DNA of 64,000 nt from Prochlorococcus sp. AG-436-C14 (GTDB lineage Bacteria; Cyanobacteriota; Cyanobacteriia; PCC-6307; Cyanobiaceae), in NCBI GenBank assembly GCA_003209755.1, contig QCPD01000003.1:1-64000 (forward strand), written 5' to 3'. Both the position numbers and the translations under genes were made by a program. The notes beneath the pieces were generated by a model. That model worked only from the letters and a program-made list of their open reading frames with translations. It searched no databases and was not told the origin of the DNA. Positions 7,771 to 17,081 of the stretch are shown piece by piece. Each line of letters opens with the position of its first letter. Position 1 is the stretch's first letter.

Positions 7771-8877
7771 GTGAAAAAGGACACCCACCATATTAAAGTC
7801 TCTCTAACTAGCAACCCATACGAAATAGTTATTGGAAAAAGTAGTCTTGAATGCATAGGAAATGAGCTATGTAAAATTGGTTTTAGAGAAGGATTAAAAG
7901 TATTAGTCGTGTCTAATAAGGAAGTCTCTGATCACTATGGTAATTGCATAATTAAAAGTCTTATTAAAAGTAAATTCAATCCAAAACTTTTAATAATAAA
8001 AGCAGGCGAAGACAAAAAAAATCAATCATCTATAGATTTAATCCACGATGCGGCATATGAAGCAAGATTAGAAAGAGGATCATTAATGGTTGCCCTTGGA
8101 GGTGGTGTGATTGGAGACATGACTGGTTTTGCAGCGGCTACTTGGTTGCGTGGAATTCATGTAGTCCAAATCCCTACAACATTACTTGCCATGGTTGATG
8201 CTTCTATTGGTGGTAAAACGGGGATAAATCATTCGAAAGGTAAAAATCTTATAGGTGCTTTTCATCAACCTAAATTGGTGCTAATAGACCCTAAAACATT
8301 ATTTACTCTCCCATCACGAGAGTTCAAAGCGGGTATGGCTGAAATAATAAAGTATGGAGTTATATCAGATCTAGAACTATTCGAACTTCTAGAGAGACAA
8401 GATAATATTTCTGATTTTTCAAACATAGAAGAAAAACTACTAATAGAAATAATTAAGCGTTCTGCTAAATCTAAAGCAGAAATTGTTGTAAAAGATGAGA
8501 AGGAAAGTGGAGTGAGGGCATTTTTAAATTATGGGCACACATTTGGCCACGTAATAGAAAATCTTTGTGGTTATGGGAAATGGCTTCATGGTGAGGCAGT
8601 AGCAATGGGTATGGTTGCAGTCGGCCAGTTAGCGGTTCAGAGAGGACTATGGAAAGAGGTAGACGCAAAAAGGCAGAAACAATTAATAGAGAAAGCAGGT
8701 TTACCCTCTAAGTGGCCCAAACTTGAAATAAAAAGTGTACTAAGCTCACTTCAAGGAGACAAGAAAGTTAAAAACGGCAAGGTGAGTTTCGTTATGCCCT
8801 TAAAAATTGGTGATGTAAAATTATTTAATAATATCTCTAATCAAGAAATACATGAATGCTTGCACAAACTTAGCTAA
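7771..8877 (+). CDS. aroB: 3-dehydroquinate synthase AroB
   Basis: AroB converts DAHP to 3-dehydroquinate, the second step of the shikimate pathway, using NAD and a divalent metal. The 368-residue protein carries the NAD-binding GGGVIGD (110-116), the MVDASIGGKTG substrate loop (141-151), and the metal-ligand blocks with NYGHTFGH and LHGEAVAMG. The start codon is GTG. The gene ends tail-to-tail with a few bases of overlap with the methyltransferase gene on the other strand. Confidence 0.95.
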   Translation: MKKDTHHIKVSLTSNPYEIVIGKSSLECIGNELCKIGFREGLKVLVVSNKEVSDHYGNCIIKSLIKSKFNPKLLIIKAGEDKKNQSSIDLIHDAAYEARLERGSLMVALGGGVIGDMTGFAAATWLRGIHVVQIPTTLLAMVDASIGGKTGINHSKGKNLIGAFHQPKLVLIDPKTLFTLPSREFKAGMAEIIKYGVISDLELFELLERQDNISDFSNIEEKLLIEIIKRSAKSKAEIVVKDEKESGVRAFLNYGHTFGHVIENLCGYGKWLHGEAVAMGMVAVGQLAVQRGLWKEVDAKRQKQLIEKAGLPSKWPKLEIKSVLSSLQGDKKVKNGKVSFVMPLKIGDVKLFNNISNQEIHECLHKLS

Positions 8878-10072
8878 TTGGCTCTTCAAGAAAACGATTT
8901 CCTAAAATCAAATTATCACTATTATCCTTCTGAAAAGCCAACCATCTAAACTCCCCCAATCCCATTGGATCAACAAGCCTCAATAAAGACTCTCTTCGAT
9001 TTAAAGCGGCTGATAAATCATTACTACTTGTATTTTGAAGAGTATAAAGAAAATTTGAAAGTCCTAATGCCAAGAGAGCTTGTCCCTGCCTCGTCTCACC
9101 CATAAACTTCCATCCGTTAGTCAAAGCATAATTAATGGTTGATTCTATACATAAATGTGATGTCAAATCACACAATCCAGCATCTTTTAAAACATTGGGA
9201 TTAGCTTCTTGATTTCTATAGGAAATAAGAGTACCGTCTTTCCTACTTGCGTTGTAGTAGCGCTTCGATTCCATCGCATAGTCGACAACTAATAATGAGC
9301 CATTAATTAAAACCTTAGACAATTTTCCAAACCAAATCGGTACATCACAATGCCATTCGGTGACCCATCTATTACAAATATCCTTTGGTGGAAACTCAAT
9401 CTTTAAAAGGTTGTTTGATTCTTTCAAAAATTTTATAATCTCATAAGTTGGCGTGAGGTCAACAAATTCTAAAAAATATTCATCATTTATTTTTCTAAAA
9501 GTAACTCCTTGTCTAAAAACTCTATTTTTGGTAAAAACCAATCTCTCTACAGGGAAAGCATCTAAAACTTCATTAGCAATAACTACGCCTGTTACTGGAC
9601 TTGAAATAAGTTCTTCGATGTTACTCCAGCGACAATTAATCCCATTCAAATTGCTAACTACTTTTTCTTGTCTTTCTCTCATCCCTGGATTTAACTCAAC
9701 TAAAATAAGCTCAATTTTACTGATTAAAGCAGGTGCAATTTCAGTAATAGCCACTATCAAATCTCTTGATAAAGTTCCTTCTCCTGGTCCAATCTCAACA
9801 AGAGAAAATAATTCCGATTCAATACCAGATTTTTCTAGATCTAGAAGCCAATCAACAACCTGAATAGCTAATAAACGTGCAAAATCATTGCCTAAAGATG
9901 GCGAGGTGCAAAAGTCTCCATACTTTCCAATATTCAATCTTCCAGTTGAATAAAATCCATTTTCAGGATCATTTAAAACTAAATCCATATACCTATGGAA
10001 ACTAATTGAGCCGCCACCATCAATCATGCGATCGATCAACCATTCAGGACATCTCGCAGTCGGGTCACTCAT
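8870..10072 (-). CDS. MidA/NDUFAF7-like SAM-dependent methyltransferase
   Basis: The 400-residue protein matches the DUF185 (PF02636) family, whose mitochondrial member NDUFAF7/MidA methylates an arginine of complex I. The SAM-binding loop VEIGPGEGTLSRD lies near residue 95. The IANEVLDAFPVERLVF block and the VVDYAMES segment are characteristic of the family. Cyanobacterial members could act on the NDH-1 complex, but that is inference. It overlaps the 3' end of aroB and is divergent from the Psb32-like gene. Confidence 0.8.
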   Translation of the reverse strand: MSDPTARCPEWLIDRMIDGGGSISFHRYMDLVLNDPENGFYSTGRLNIGKYGDFCTSPSLGNDFARLLAIQVVDWLLDLEKSGIESELFSLVEIGPGEGTLSRDLIVAITEIAPALISKIELILVELNPGMRERQEKVVSNLNGINCRWSNIEELISSPVTGVVIANEVLDAFPVERLVFTKNRVFRQGVTFRKINDEYFLEFVDLTPTYEIIKFLKESNNLLKIEFPPKDICNRWVTEWHCDVPIWFGKLSKVLINGSLLVVDYAMESKRYYNASRKDGTLISYRNQEANPNVLKDAGLCDLTSHLCIESTINYALTNGWKFMGETRQGQALLALGLSNFLYTLQNTSSNDLSAALNRRESLLRLVDPMGLGEFRWLAFQKDNSDNLILGNRFLEEPIS

Positions 10073-10104
10073 GATGGAGAATATATTCAGAGCAAATCAA
10101 GCAA

Positions 10105-10911
10105 ATGCTGAAAAAATCATTTAGGAAAGTCATAATTTTCTGCCTGGGACTAGTAATAATGTTTTCGATGGGAGGACGCACATTTGCTTACGATAATCCT
10201 GGTCTTTTACCAAAAGAACAAACACCAATAATCGATCTTGCAAAAGCTCTAAGTGAAAAACAACGATTAGATTTAGAAACCTCACTTAATTCTTATGAGC
10301 AAGAAACTGGATGGAAAATAAGAGTACTATCGCAATATGAGAAAACCCCTGGCTTAGCTGTCAAAGACTATTGGAATCTTGATGAGACAAGCTTACTAAT
10401 AATTGCTGACCCTAGAGGAGGGAATTTACTAAGTTTTAATGTTGGAGATGCATATTTTGCACTCATGCCCAGAATCTTTTGGGTGGAGTTACAAACAAGA
10501 TTTGGGAACCAATTTTATGTCAGGGATAACGGAGAGGATGGTGCCATATTAGCCTCAATAAAAGCTGTAGAGACATGTTTAGACCGTGGTGGTTGCGAAG
10601 TTGTCCCTGGCTTACCTCAGGAACAATGGCAATGGACGTTATTAACCTCTTTGTTGGGAGGACTTATTGCAGGGTTCGCAGCTTCTCCAAGGGAAGCAAG
10701 TGAATCATTTTCAATAGGATGGCTATTGCTCCTCTCGCCTCTTTGGATAATGCTATTTGGAATTTTTGGCATTGCTCCCGTGGTAACAAGAACTAATGAT
10801 ATTTTGCCATTAATGAGAAATATTTTGGGATTTATCGGTTCTGCTATTGGTGCTTATTTGATTGCAGAAAGAAAATTTAAGGATCCTGATTTAAACGAGC
10901 AAAATAAATAA
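10105..10911 (+). CDS. TPM-domain protein, Psb32-like
   Basis: The 268-residue protein begins with a hydrophobic signal sequence (about 1-28, ending near TFAYD). A TPM (DUF477) domain follows (about 40-165), with PIIDLAKALSEKQRLDLETS at its start. The C-terminus has two or three hydrophobic segments (about 175-195, 205-225, 232-250). In Synechocystis a protein of this family, Psb32, protects and speeds repair of photosystem II. The lumenal-domain-plus-anchor layout fits that role; the exact orthology is inferred. Confidence 0.7.
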   Translation: MLKKSFRKVIIFCLGLVIMFSMGGRTFAYDNPGLLPKEQTPIIDLAKALSEKQRLDLETSLNSYEQETGWKIRVLSQYEKTPGLAVKDYWNLDETSLLIIADPRGGNLLSFNVGDAYFALMPRIFWVELQTRFGNQFYVRDNGEDGAILASIKAVETCLDRGGCEVVPGLPQEQWQWTLLTSLLGGLIAGFAASPREASESFSIGWLLLLSPLWIMLFGIFGIAPVVTRTNDILPLMRNILGFIGSAIGAYLIAERKFKDPDLNEQNK

Positions 10912-10929
10912 AAAATGATGTAAAGACAA

Positions 10930-10960
10930 ATTAAATCAATACTATTTATTTTGATTTAAT
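10930..10960. repeat. 10-bp inverted repeat between convergent genes
   Basis: ATTAAATCAA (10930-10939) and TTGATTTAAT (10951-10960) are perfect inverted arms with an 11-nt loop at the convergent ends of the Psb32-like and phosphoesterase genes. It could be a weak bidirectional terminator. It is purely AT-rich with no long T tract, so this is uncertain. Confidence 0.35.
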
Positions 10961-11793
10961 AAAATCTCTTTATAAGCTATTGATGCATCATTCCTGAACC
11001 ATCTATGAGATGCATGAATTAGCTTGCCATTAGAGAACTCAACCCAAGAGAAATGGCACAAATTCTCCCCTGTTGAATCAACACCTCTTCTAGGAACACA
11101 AGCTGCATTTAAATATGACGTACCCCATATATCTTGAGCAAAAGTTTTTCTAGTTCGATTCCCACCGATTCTTAATTGATGGTGAGTATGTCCAAAAACA
11201 ACTAATTCTGGAATCCTAAATTTACGAATTTGATCAATTGCAATACCAAGATCTTTATCTCCCCAATCCATAGAGGGCAATTTCCAATCTCTTCCACAAA
11301 GACTAGATGACTCTGATCCAAGACCAACTGGTCCTGAATGAGCAAGAATTAATAAAGGGAAGTCTAATGGTGCAGACTTTGCCGCAGAAACAATCCTAAG
11401 AACAGATTCATCAAGACTAACTTCGCCGAATACCGATTTGACTTCTGTTGTCAAGAAAAATCCTCCTCCACCACTGCAAGGTCTAGCTCCAACAACAGAA
11501 AGCTCTTTTAGTTTCCATTTTGATAAATTCCAAGAACAATTCTTTTCCCCTAACAAATCCAATTGGGCTTTTAAAATATCGCCAGATCCGTCTTTACCTC
11601 TATCGTGATTTCCAAGTATTACTGATGTGGGAATAGAGATTTTGCTTATGGCCCGAACAATTCTTAAATCACCATCTGACAAGTCGCCAACAAATAAAAC
11701 ACCATCTGGATTTAGCTCCAAAAGCAAATCAAGATCATCCTGACTCCATGACCCATGCAAATCCCCAGCAATAGCAATTCGGATATCAGACAG
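10942..11793 (-). CDS. calcineurin-like metallophosphoesterase
   Basis: The binuclear-metal phosphoesterase motifs are all present: GDLHG, GDLSDGD, GNHDRG, AHSGP and GHTHHQ. They mark a soluble cytosolic metallophosphoesterase, probably of the cyanobacterial and plant-plastid group. The only ATG/GTG/TTG near the 5' end (TTG at 11760) lies inside the first motif and would remove its metal-binding aspartate. The conserved strand IRIAIAGDLHG is encoded upstream to at least 11787. A non-canonical start such as CTG at 11793 is therefore chosen provisionally; the frame is closed by a stop at 11835-11833. Substrate is unknown. Confidence 0.75.
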   Translation of the reverse strand: MSDIRIAIAGDLHGSWSQDDLDLLLELNPDGVLFVGDLSDGDLRIVRAISKISIPTSVILGNHDRGKDGSGDILKAQLDLLGEKNCSWNLSKWKLKELSVVGARPCSGGGGFFLTTEVKSVFGEVSLDESVLRIVSAAKSAPLDFPLLILAHSGPVGLGSESSSLCGRDWKLPSMDWGDKDLGIAIDQIRKFRIPELVVFGHTHHQLRIGGNRTRKTFAQDIWGTSYLNAACVPRRGVDSTGENLCHFSWVEFSNGKLIHASHRWFRNDASIAYKEILLNQNK

Positions 11794-11846
11794 ATTATTT
11801 AGGAAATTAACCTCTATACTGCCCCAACACGTTCATTTGGAAACTA

Positions 11847-12818
11847 ATTACCACTGTTTCCTATTACAAGACTGATAAATCAGTCTCAAATAAAAGCAAC
11901 AATCTCACTGATGAGATCAGATTTTTGCGTGAGAAAAGAAATGCAATAATTCTTGCTCATTACTATCAAGAGCCTGCAATACAAGATATTGCCGATTTTA
12001 TTGGAGATTCACTTGAATTATCCAGAAAAGCCTCAGAGACAAATGCTGACGTAATTGTTTTTTGTGGTGTTCATTTCATGGCTGAGACTGCAAAGATCCT
12101 ATGTCCAGATAAAACTGTTCTTCTTCCTGATTTTGATGCTGGGTGCACACTCGCAGACGATTGCCAAGCAGATGACTTTCAAGAATTCTTAGATAAGCAT
12201 CCCGATCATTTTGCTATCAGTTACATAAATTGCAGCGCAGCGGTAAAAGCAAAAAGTGACTTAATTTGTACAAGTAGTAATGCTGTTGAGCTGGTAAAAC
12301 AATTACCCAAAGATTTACCAATTTTATTTTCACCAGACAGGAATCTTGGTAGATGGGTTGAACGTCAGAGTGGTCGAAAATTAACTTTATGGCCTGGAAG
12401 ATGTCTTGTCCATGAGACTTTTAATGAAGAATCTCTTATAAAGTTAAGAATCAAGAATCCAACAGCCGAAGTAATTGCCCACCCAGAGTGCCAACAAAAT
12501 CTATTAGATTTTGCTGATTTCATTGGCTCAACAAGTAAATTGCTTAATTACTCTCAAAAAAGTAAAAAAGATAAATTCATAGTGCTTACTGAACCTGGAA
12601 TAATCCACCAAATGAGATTAAAAGACCCTCTAAAGACATATATTGAAGTTCCTGGATTAGATGGATGTAGTTGTAATGAATGTCCATATATGAGAATGAA
12701 TACATTAGAAAAAGTATATAAATGTTTAAAAGAAATGAGCCCAGAACTAAAAATGGACGAACATATTAGAGCATTGGCCTATAAACCAATGAAAAAGATG
12801 TTGGACATGAGTAATTAA
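11847..12818 (+). CDS. nadA: quinolinate synthase NadA
   Basis: NadA condenses iminoaspartate with dihydroxyacetone phosphate to quinolinate for NAD synthesis, using a [4Fe-4S] cluster. Motifs seen are ILAHYYQEPAIQDIADFIGDSL, FCGVHFMAETA, AHPECQQN and DGCSCNECPYM; the last three contribute cluster cysteines. The first standard start, TTG at 11925, truncates the conserved N-terminal helix (LTDEIRFLREKRN). The frame is open upstream with no ATG or GTG. ATT at 11847, preceded by TTGGAAACTA, gives about 323 residues, the usual family length. That start is inferred. Confidence 0.92.
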   Translation: MTTVSYYKTDKSVSNKSNNLTDEIRFLREKRNAIILAHYYQEPAIQDIADFIGDSLELSRKASETNADVIVFCGVHFMAETAKILCPDKTVLLPDFDAGCTLADDCQADDFQEFLDKHPDHFAISYINCSAAVKAKSDLICTSSNAVELVKQLPKDLPILFSPDRNLGRWVERQSGRKLTLWPGRCLVHETFNEESLIKLRIKNPTAEVIAHPECQQNLLDFADFIGSTSKLLNYSQKSKKDKFIVLTEPGIIHQMRLKDPLKTYIEVPGLDGCSCNECPYMRMNTLEKVYKCLKEMSPELKMDEHIRALAYKPMKKMLDMSN

Positions 12819-12827
12819 ATAAACCAT

Positions 12828-13382
12828 ATGGATTTATCCCTTTTTATTGTTGTATTAGGGGGAAGAAGTTTAAAGAGTAATATAGAAATACACGATGTAA
12901 GATGGGTTTTAGGGAAATCAATAGAGGATACATTTCCTGCGCTTAGGAAACAATGGTTAGGAAAGAAAAGCGGTCTTCATATTGATAGTTATAAATGTAT
13001 TAAATATGTTGATGGATATGAAATAGTCGTATCTAAATCCAATAAAGATAGTTTAATTACTCCAAAAATTGAAGACTTATCACTTTGGTTTGTTAATTTA
13101 GGCGGATACAATCCCAAGAAGATGTATGAAGAACATGAATTTAATCTAATTGTCGCGAAAAAGGCTATTGAAGCAAAGAAAAAAGCAAAAAAAAATTGGG
13201 AAACAAATCTAAAAGATAAACATAATGATGACTATTCAGGTATACATTATTTAGAGCAAGTTGACGATATGCATCCTATTAAAATAGAGAATTGGGAAAT
13301 AAATCTTGTACCAGACCCAGAAAAAAGAAGTGAAAAACTTATTCCTGACTGGTATGGATATAGAAGAATTGATAATTTTTAA
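12828..13382 (+). CDS. DUF1543 family protein
   Basis: The 184-residue protein shows two copies of a similar strand-loop, LFIVVLGGR (5-13) and LWFVNLGGY (near 89), each followed by a basic helical segment. That is the duplicated layout of DUF1543, a bacterial family of unknown function. It starts 9 bp after nadA and is probably cotranscribed. It ends directly against convergent ctpA. Confidence 0.65.
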   Translation: MDLSLFIVVLGGRSLKSNIEIHDVRWVLGKSIEDTFPALRKQWLGKKSGLHIDSYKCIKYVDGYEIVVSKSNKDSLITPKIEDLSLWFVNLGGYNPKKMYEEHEFNLIVAKKAIEAKKKAKKNWETNLKDKHNDDYSGIHYLEQVDDMHPIKIENWEINLVPDPEKRSEKLIPDWYGYRRIDNF

Positions 13383-14696
13383 CTATTTTTTAAGGGCATA
13401 GACTAAATTAGATTTTACGGGATCATAAGAATTTTTATTACTTTCATCTCTAAATTTTTTAAGTAATATATTTTCAGCCGCTACATATTGACTATCTTTT
13501 AAAGTTCCTAGATCTGAATTTTTTAATTTATTTTTATCGCTTAATTCAAGATCTACTCTAATATCAGGTTCTATTCCATTTTTATTAATATCTTTTCCAC
13601 TTGGTGTTAAATATTTAGCCACAGTAACTGTTAGACCTGAACCATCTGAAAGAGACCTTACAGACTGAACTAGTCCTTTACCAAAAGTCTTTTTCCCAAC
13701 TAATACTCCTCTTTTATTATCTTTAATTGCTCCAGAGAGAATCTCGCTAGCACTAGCAGATCCTTCATCGATTAAAACTACAACTGGTCTGTTTGTTAAT
13801 GCTCTACTTTTTGCTTTCCTAATATCAGTAATACCATCTTTTGTCTGCGTACTGACAATAATTCCTGTGTTTATCCATTGTCTAGCTATTTCAATACTGG
13901 CTTCAAGTAAACCACCAGGATTGCTTCTAAGGTCTAATACATAACCAAAAGGTTGTTGTTTCTCTAATTTATTAATCGACAGACTCATTTCTTTTGGAGA
14001 TTTTGCATTAAATTGTTTTAATCTTAGATAACCAATTTTCGCTCCTAAAGCCGAATTATTTATTCGACTATCGACCACATTAATTTCTATTCTATCTCGT
14101 ATTAAGGAGAAATTTAATAACTCATCTTCTCTAATTATACCCAGTTCAACCTTCGTTCCTTTTTTTCCTCTAATAAGTTTAACGGTACTATCTATACTCA
14201 GGCCTTCAACAGGATTACCATCTATAGATACGATTATATCCTTAGGCTTAATCCCTGCGAAAAAGGCTGGTGTTCCCTCTATTGGTGATACAACAACAAT
14301 TTGATTAGTAACTTCATCTAGAGAAATTTGAATACCTACTCCCATCAATTCACCCGTTGTATCTATTTTCATTTCATTAAATTCTTTAGGATCTAAAAAT
14401 CTTGTATATGGATCATCTAATTCAGTTAACATGTTTTTTATAGCAATGTATGCATCGTCATCATCAAAATATTTGGTTGAGAGTATTTGCTTTCTTAATT
14501 TAATCCAATTTTCTGCCTTATATTTTCCTGAATAGTCCAAAAAGTCACGATAAATAATTTGCCAGACTTGATCAATAATCTCCTTTGGATTATTAGTAAT
14601 CAAAGTAGAAGAATTAGCCTGGAAGGAAAAAGATGGTGAAGGGGAAACAGCTATTAACAAACATATTTTTAAAAAACTCTTTAGCATAACTATCAA
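13383..14696 (-). CDS. ctpA: C-terminal processing protease CtpA family
   Basis: This 437-residue S41 protease has an N-terminal signal sequence (about 1-26) and a PDZ domain (about 115-195, MGVGIQISLDEVTNQI onward). Its catalytic domain holds the Ser-Lys dyad: S315 in GSASASE and K340 in GKKTFGKG, 25 residues apart as in the family. Cyanobacterial CtpA removes the C-terminal extension of the D1 protein in the thylakoid lumen. Cyanobacteria carry several Ctp paralogues, so D1 as substrate is likely but not proven here. Confidence 0.85.
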   Translation of the reverse strand: MIVMLKSFLKICLLIAVSPSPSFSFQANSSTLITNNPKEIIDQVWQIIYRDFLDYSGKYKAENWIKLRKQILSTKYFDDDDAYIAIKNMLTELDDPYTRFLDPKEFNEMKIDTTGELMGVGIQISLDEVTNQIVVVSPIEGTPAFFAGIKPKDIIVSIDGNPVEGLSIDSTVKLIRGKKGTKVELGIIREDELLNFSLIRDRIEINVVDSRINNSALGAKIGYLRLKQFNAKSPKEMSLSINKLEKQQPFGYVLDLRSNPGGLLEASIEIARQWINTGIIVSTQTKDGITDIRKAKSRALTNRPVVVLIDEGSASASEILSGAIKDNKRGVLVGKKTFGKGLVQSVRSLSDGSGLTVTVAKYLTPSGKDINKNGIEPDIRVDLELSDKNKLKNSDLGTLKDSQYVAAENILLKKFRDESNKNSYDPVKSNLVYALKK

Positions 14697-14740
14697 ATAA
14701 TTTTCCTAAGAATAAACAATTAAAATATATATTTTGTTTT

Positions 14741-15964
14741 TTAAGGCTCTACCCACTTACCATCTTCTTTAATTAAGTTAACCAAGGCCTGAACACCTTC
14801 ATCCTCAGGCACCCTCATAATTTCATCTCTATTTCTATAAAGAGCAATAGTTCCAACACCTTTACCTACATAACCATAGTCAGCATCTGCCATCTCTCCA
14901 GGCCCATTAACGATACAACCCATGACTGCTATATCTAGTCCTGTCAAATGAATGGTAGCTGCTCTAACTTTTGCTACAACTTCTTCCAGGTTAAATAATG
15001 TTCTACCACAGCTAGGACAACTAATATATTCGACCATAGTTTTCCTGAGTCCAACTGCTTGCAAAATTGAATAAGCAACCGGTATTTCCTTCTCAGGTGC
15101 CTCAGTAAGAGAAACTCTTATTGTGTCTCCAATTCCCTCTGATAATAATGTTCCAATTCCTGCAGTACTTTTTATTCTTCCATAATCTCCATCACCAGCT
15201 TCAGTTACACCCAAATGCAAAGGATAATTAAATCCCTCTTTATCCATAGTGTCAGCCATCATTCTATAAGCAGCGAGCATAACAGGAGGTCGAGAAGCCT
15301 TCATTGAAACTACAATATTATGAAAATCTAATGAATCACAAATTCGAATAAATTCCATAGCTGACTCAACCATCCCAAAAGGTGTATCTCCATATGCAAA
15401 TAACATTCTCTCTGCTAATGATCCATGATTAACCCCTATTCTAAGTGCCTTATTTTGCTCTTTTAAAGTATTAACTATTGGCTCAAACTTCTGAATAATC
15501 TTCTCTTTAATTACTTTTATTTCATTGTCAGTAAATTCAGTTCTATTAGGATCAGGTCTCTCAAAAACAAATAATCCAGGATTGATACGAACTTTATCTA
15601 CATGCTTTGCGACCTCTAAGGCTATTTTCATTCCATTATGGTGAACATCCGCTACTAATGGAACTGGTTGATAAGTGCTAGCTAAAAGTTTCTTTATTTC
15701 TCCAACAGCTTTTGCACTTGCAAGGGTGGGGACAGTTAATCTGACAATCTCACATCCTATTTCATGCAATCTTCTTATTGCAGCTGTAGAACCCTCAATA
15801 TCCATCGTATCTTCATTAATCATTGACTGAACACGAACTGGATTATCCCCTCCGATGCCAATATCTCCCACCATTACAGGTCTAGTATCTCTACGAATAA
15901 TTCTTGTGCTATAACGTTGTGAAACATTATTTTCTCTATTATCTTTTTCCAGGGTCGCAATCAT
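14741..15964 (-). CDS. ispG: 4-hydroxy-3-methylbut-2-enyl diphosphate synthase IspG
   Basis: IspG (GcpE) reductively opens MEcPP to HMBPP, the penultimate step of the MEP isoprenoid pathway, in cyanobacteria with ferredoxin as electron donor. The 407-residue protein has [15 protein letters not shown] near the N-terminus. The [4Fe-4S] cysteines lie in [15 protein letters not shown] and in [15 protein letters not shown]. Length fits the short bacterial form without the plant insert. The product feeds chlorophyll and carotenoid side pathways such as lycopene cyclisation elsewhere in this window. Confidence 0.95.
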   Translation of the reverse strand: MIATLEKDNRENNVSQRYSTRIIRRDTRPVMVGDIGIGGDNPVRVQSMINEDTMDIEGSTAAIRRLHEIGCEIVRLTVPTLASAKAVGEIKKLLASTYQPVPLVADVHHNGMKIALEVAKHVDKVRINPGLFVFERPDPNRTEFTDNEIKVIKEKIIQKFEPIVNTLKEQNKALRIGVNHGSLAERMLFAYGDTPFGMVESAMEFIRICDSLDFHNIVVSMKASRPPVMLAAYRMMADTMDKEGFNYPLHLGVTEAGDGDYGRIKSTAGIGTLLSEGIGDTIRVSLTEAPEKEIPVAYSILQAVGLRKTMVEYISCPSCGRTLFNLEEVVAKVRAATIHLTGLDIAVMGCIVNGPGEMADADYGYVGKGVGTIALYRNRDEIMRVPEDEGVQALVNLIKEDGKWVEP

Positions 15965-16013
15965 GGGTTAACAATTGAGCCTCTTTAATAAACAAGAATG
16001 ACATATTTGAGGG

Positions 16014-16580
16014 CTATTTTAAAGTATCAATTTTTTCTTTGATTTTTAAAAAATCAGATTTGGTTAAACTCATTGGAGCTCCTTCCTCTTTTGATTGATT
16101 TCTAAGTAAATAAGCTGGATGAAAAATAGGCATAGCAAGTCTTCCATCCCAATTAATCCATTTACCCCTGAGAATGCTTATAGGGGAGTTATTTTTTAAA
16201 ATTGCTTCTAATGCTGTAGCACCAACAAGAATAATAATTTTGGGATTTACAAGTTTGATTTGTTGATATAGCCACGGAAGATTTTCTTGGATTTCAGTCT
16301 TTGTTGGACGTCTATTTTGTGGTGGTCTACATTTGACCACGTTGCAAAAATAAACATCTAGGCTGATATCAATTCCCGCATTTTGAAGCAATTGATCAAG
16401 TAATTTCCCAGACCTTCCGACAAAAGGCGCACCTAACTCCTCCTCCTTTGCCCCTGGAGCCTCGCCAACAACCATCAACTTAGCCAAAGGGTTACCCCTT
16501 GATACAACGATTTTGTTAAAGGAATTACCTAAATTAGAAATTTCAGAAACGTCTTTATGAGGGGGGATATTTTTGGTCAC
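16014..16580 (-). CDS. family-4 uracil-DNA glycosylase-like protein
   Basis: The 188-residue protein has the family-4/5 UDG fold motifs: GEAPGAKEEELGAPFVGRSGKLLD (39-62), NVVKCRPPQNRRPT (80-93) and HPAYLLR (154-160). These enzymes excise uracil from DNA. Most family-4 enzymes bind a [4Fe-4S] cluster through four cysteines, the first two in an N-terminal CxxC. Here that CxxC is absent, the fourth ligand position reads EIQENLPWL, and only C84 (plus a nearby C79) remains. The start overlaps the upstream glyoxalase-like gene by 4 bp, so no N-terminal extension is likely. Confidence 0.8.
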   Translation of the reverse strand: MTKNIPPHKDVSEISNLGNSFNKIVVSRGNPLAKLMVVGEAPGAKEEELGAPFVGRSGKLLDQLLQNAGIDISLDVYFCNVVKCRPPQNRRPTKTEIQENLPWLYQQIKLVNPKIIILVGATALEAILKNNSPISILRGKWINWDGRLAMPIFHPAYLLRNQSKEEGAPMSLTKSDFLKIKEKIDTLK

Positions 16581-16990
16581 ATTAAAGCTTCTACCTCTGA
16601 ACCTGTTGAAAGATAGGGCACCAAAATCAAGAATTGATTACCTTCCGGATCAAGCATCCATTGCTCAGATCCAAAGTTTGCCAATTTTTGTTTCCCCATA
16701 GAACTTCCTCCTATTTTTAATATCTCAGAAGTCCACCTTCCAATCATTTTATATGGATCTATTGAAGGTTCACGTTGAAAACATAATGAGGTTGAGTTTC
16801 CTTTCCTTTTCCAATCATGATTCTCATTAGGTCGATAAAAATGTATTTTGGATCGATTACTTATTGAAATAAAATAATGAGTTGAATTAAAACCTTTATT
16901 TGCCTTGTCAGAATTGACCTTGGCATAAAATCCTGACAATTCTTTAGGGTTTTTAGAAGCAATTACAAAGTTTATGTTCATCAAAGGCAT
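16577..16990 (-). CDS. VOC/glyoxalase-like protein
   Basis: This 137-residue protein starts NINFVIASKNPKELSGFYAKV and ends EQWMLDPEGNQFLILVPY. That is the beta-alpha-beta-beta pattern and final strand of the vicinal-oxygen-chelate superfamily. The DPEGNQF block is typical of its C-terminal half. Metal ligands are not clear, so function (lyase, dioxygenase or binding protein) cannot be assigned. It is translationally coupled to the UDG-like gene by a 4-bp overlap. Confidence 0.65.
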   Translation of the reverse strand: MPLMNINFVIASKNPKELSGFYAKVNSDKANKGFNSTHYFISISNRSKIHFYRPNENHDWKRKGNSTSLCFQREPSIDPYKMIGRWTSEILKIGGSSMGKQKLANFGSEQWMLDPEGNQFLILVPYLSTGSEVEALM

Positions 16991-17081
16991 GCAAGTATCT
17001 GATTAAGTAGTAAGTTTGTAATTAGATGAATTCACTTTAAAAGTGAATCTAATAAAAACATTTTGAAGTTATGCTTCGAAG

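Noticed and set aside
9453-9863. 136-codon plus-strand frame inside the MidA-like gene
   Set aside because: It is an antisense shadow with Ser/Thr-rich low-complexity translation and no domain.
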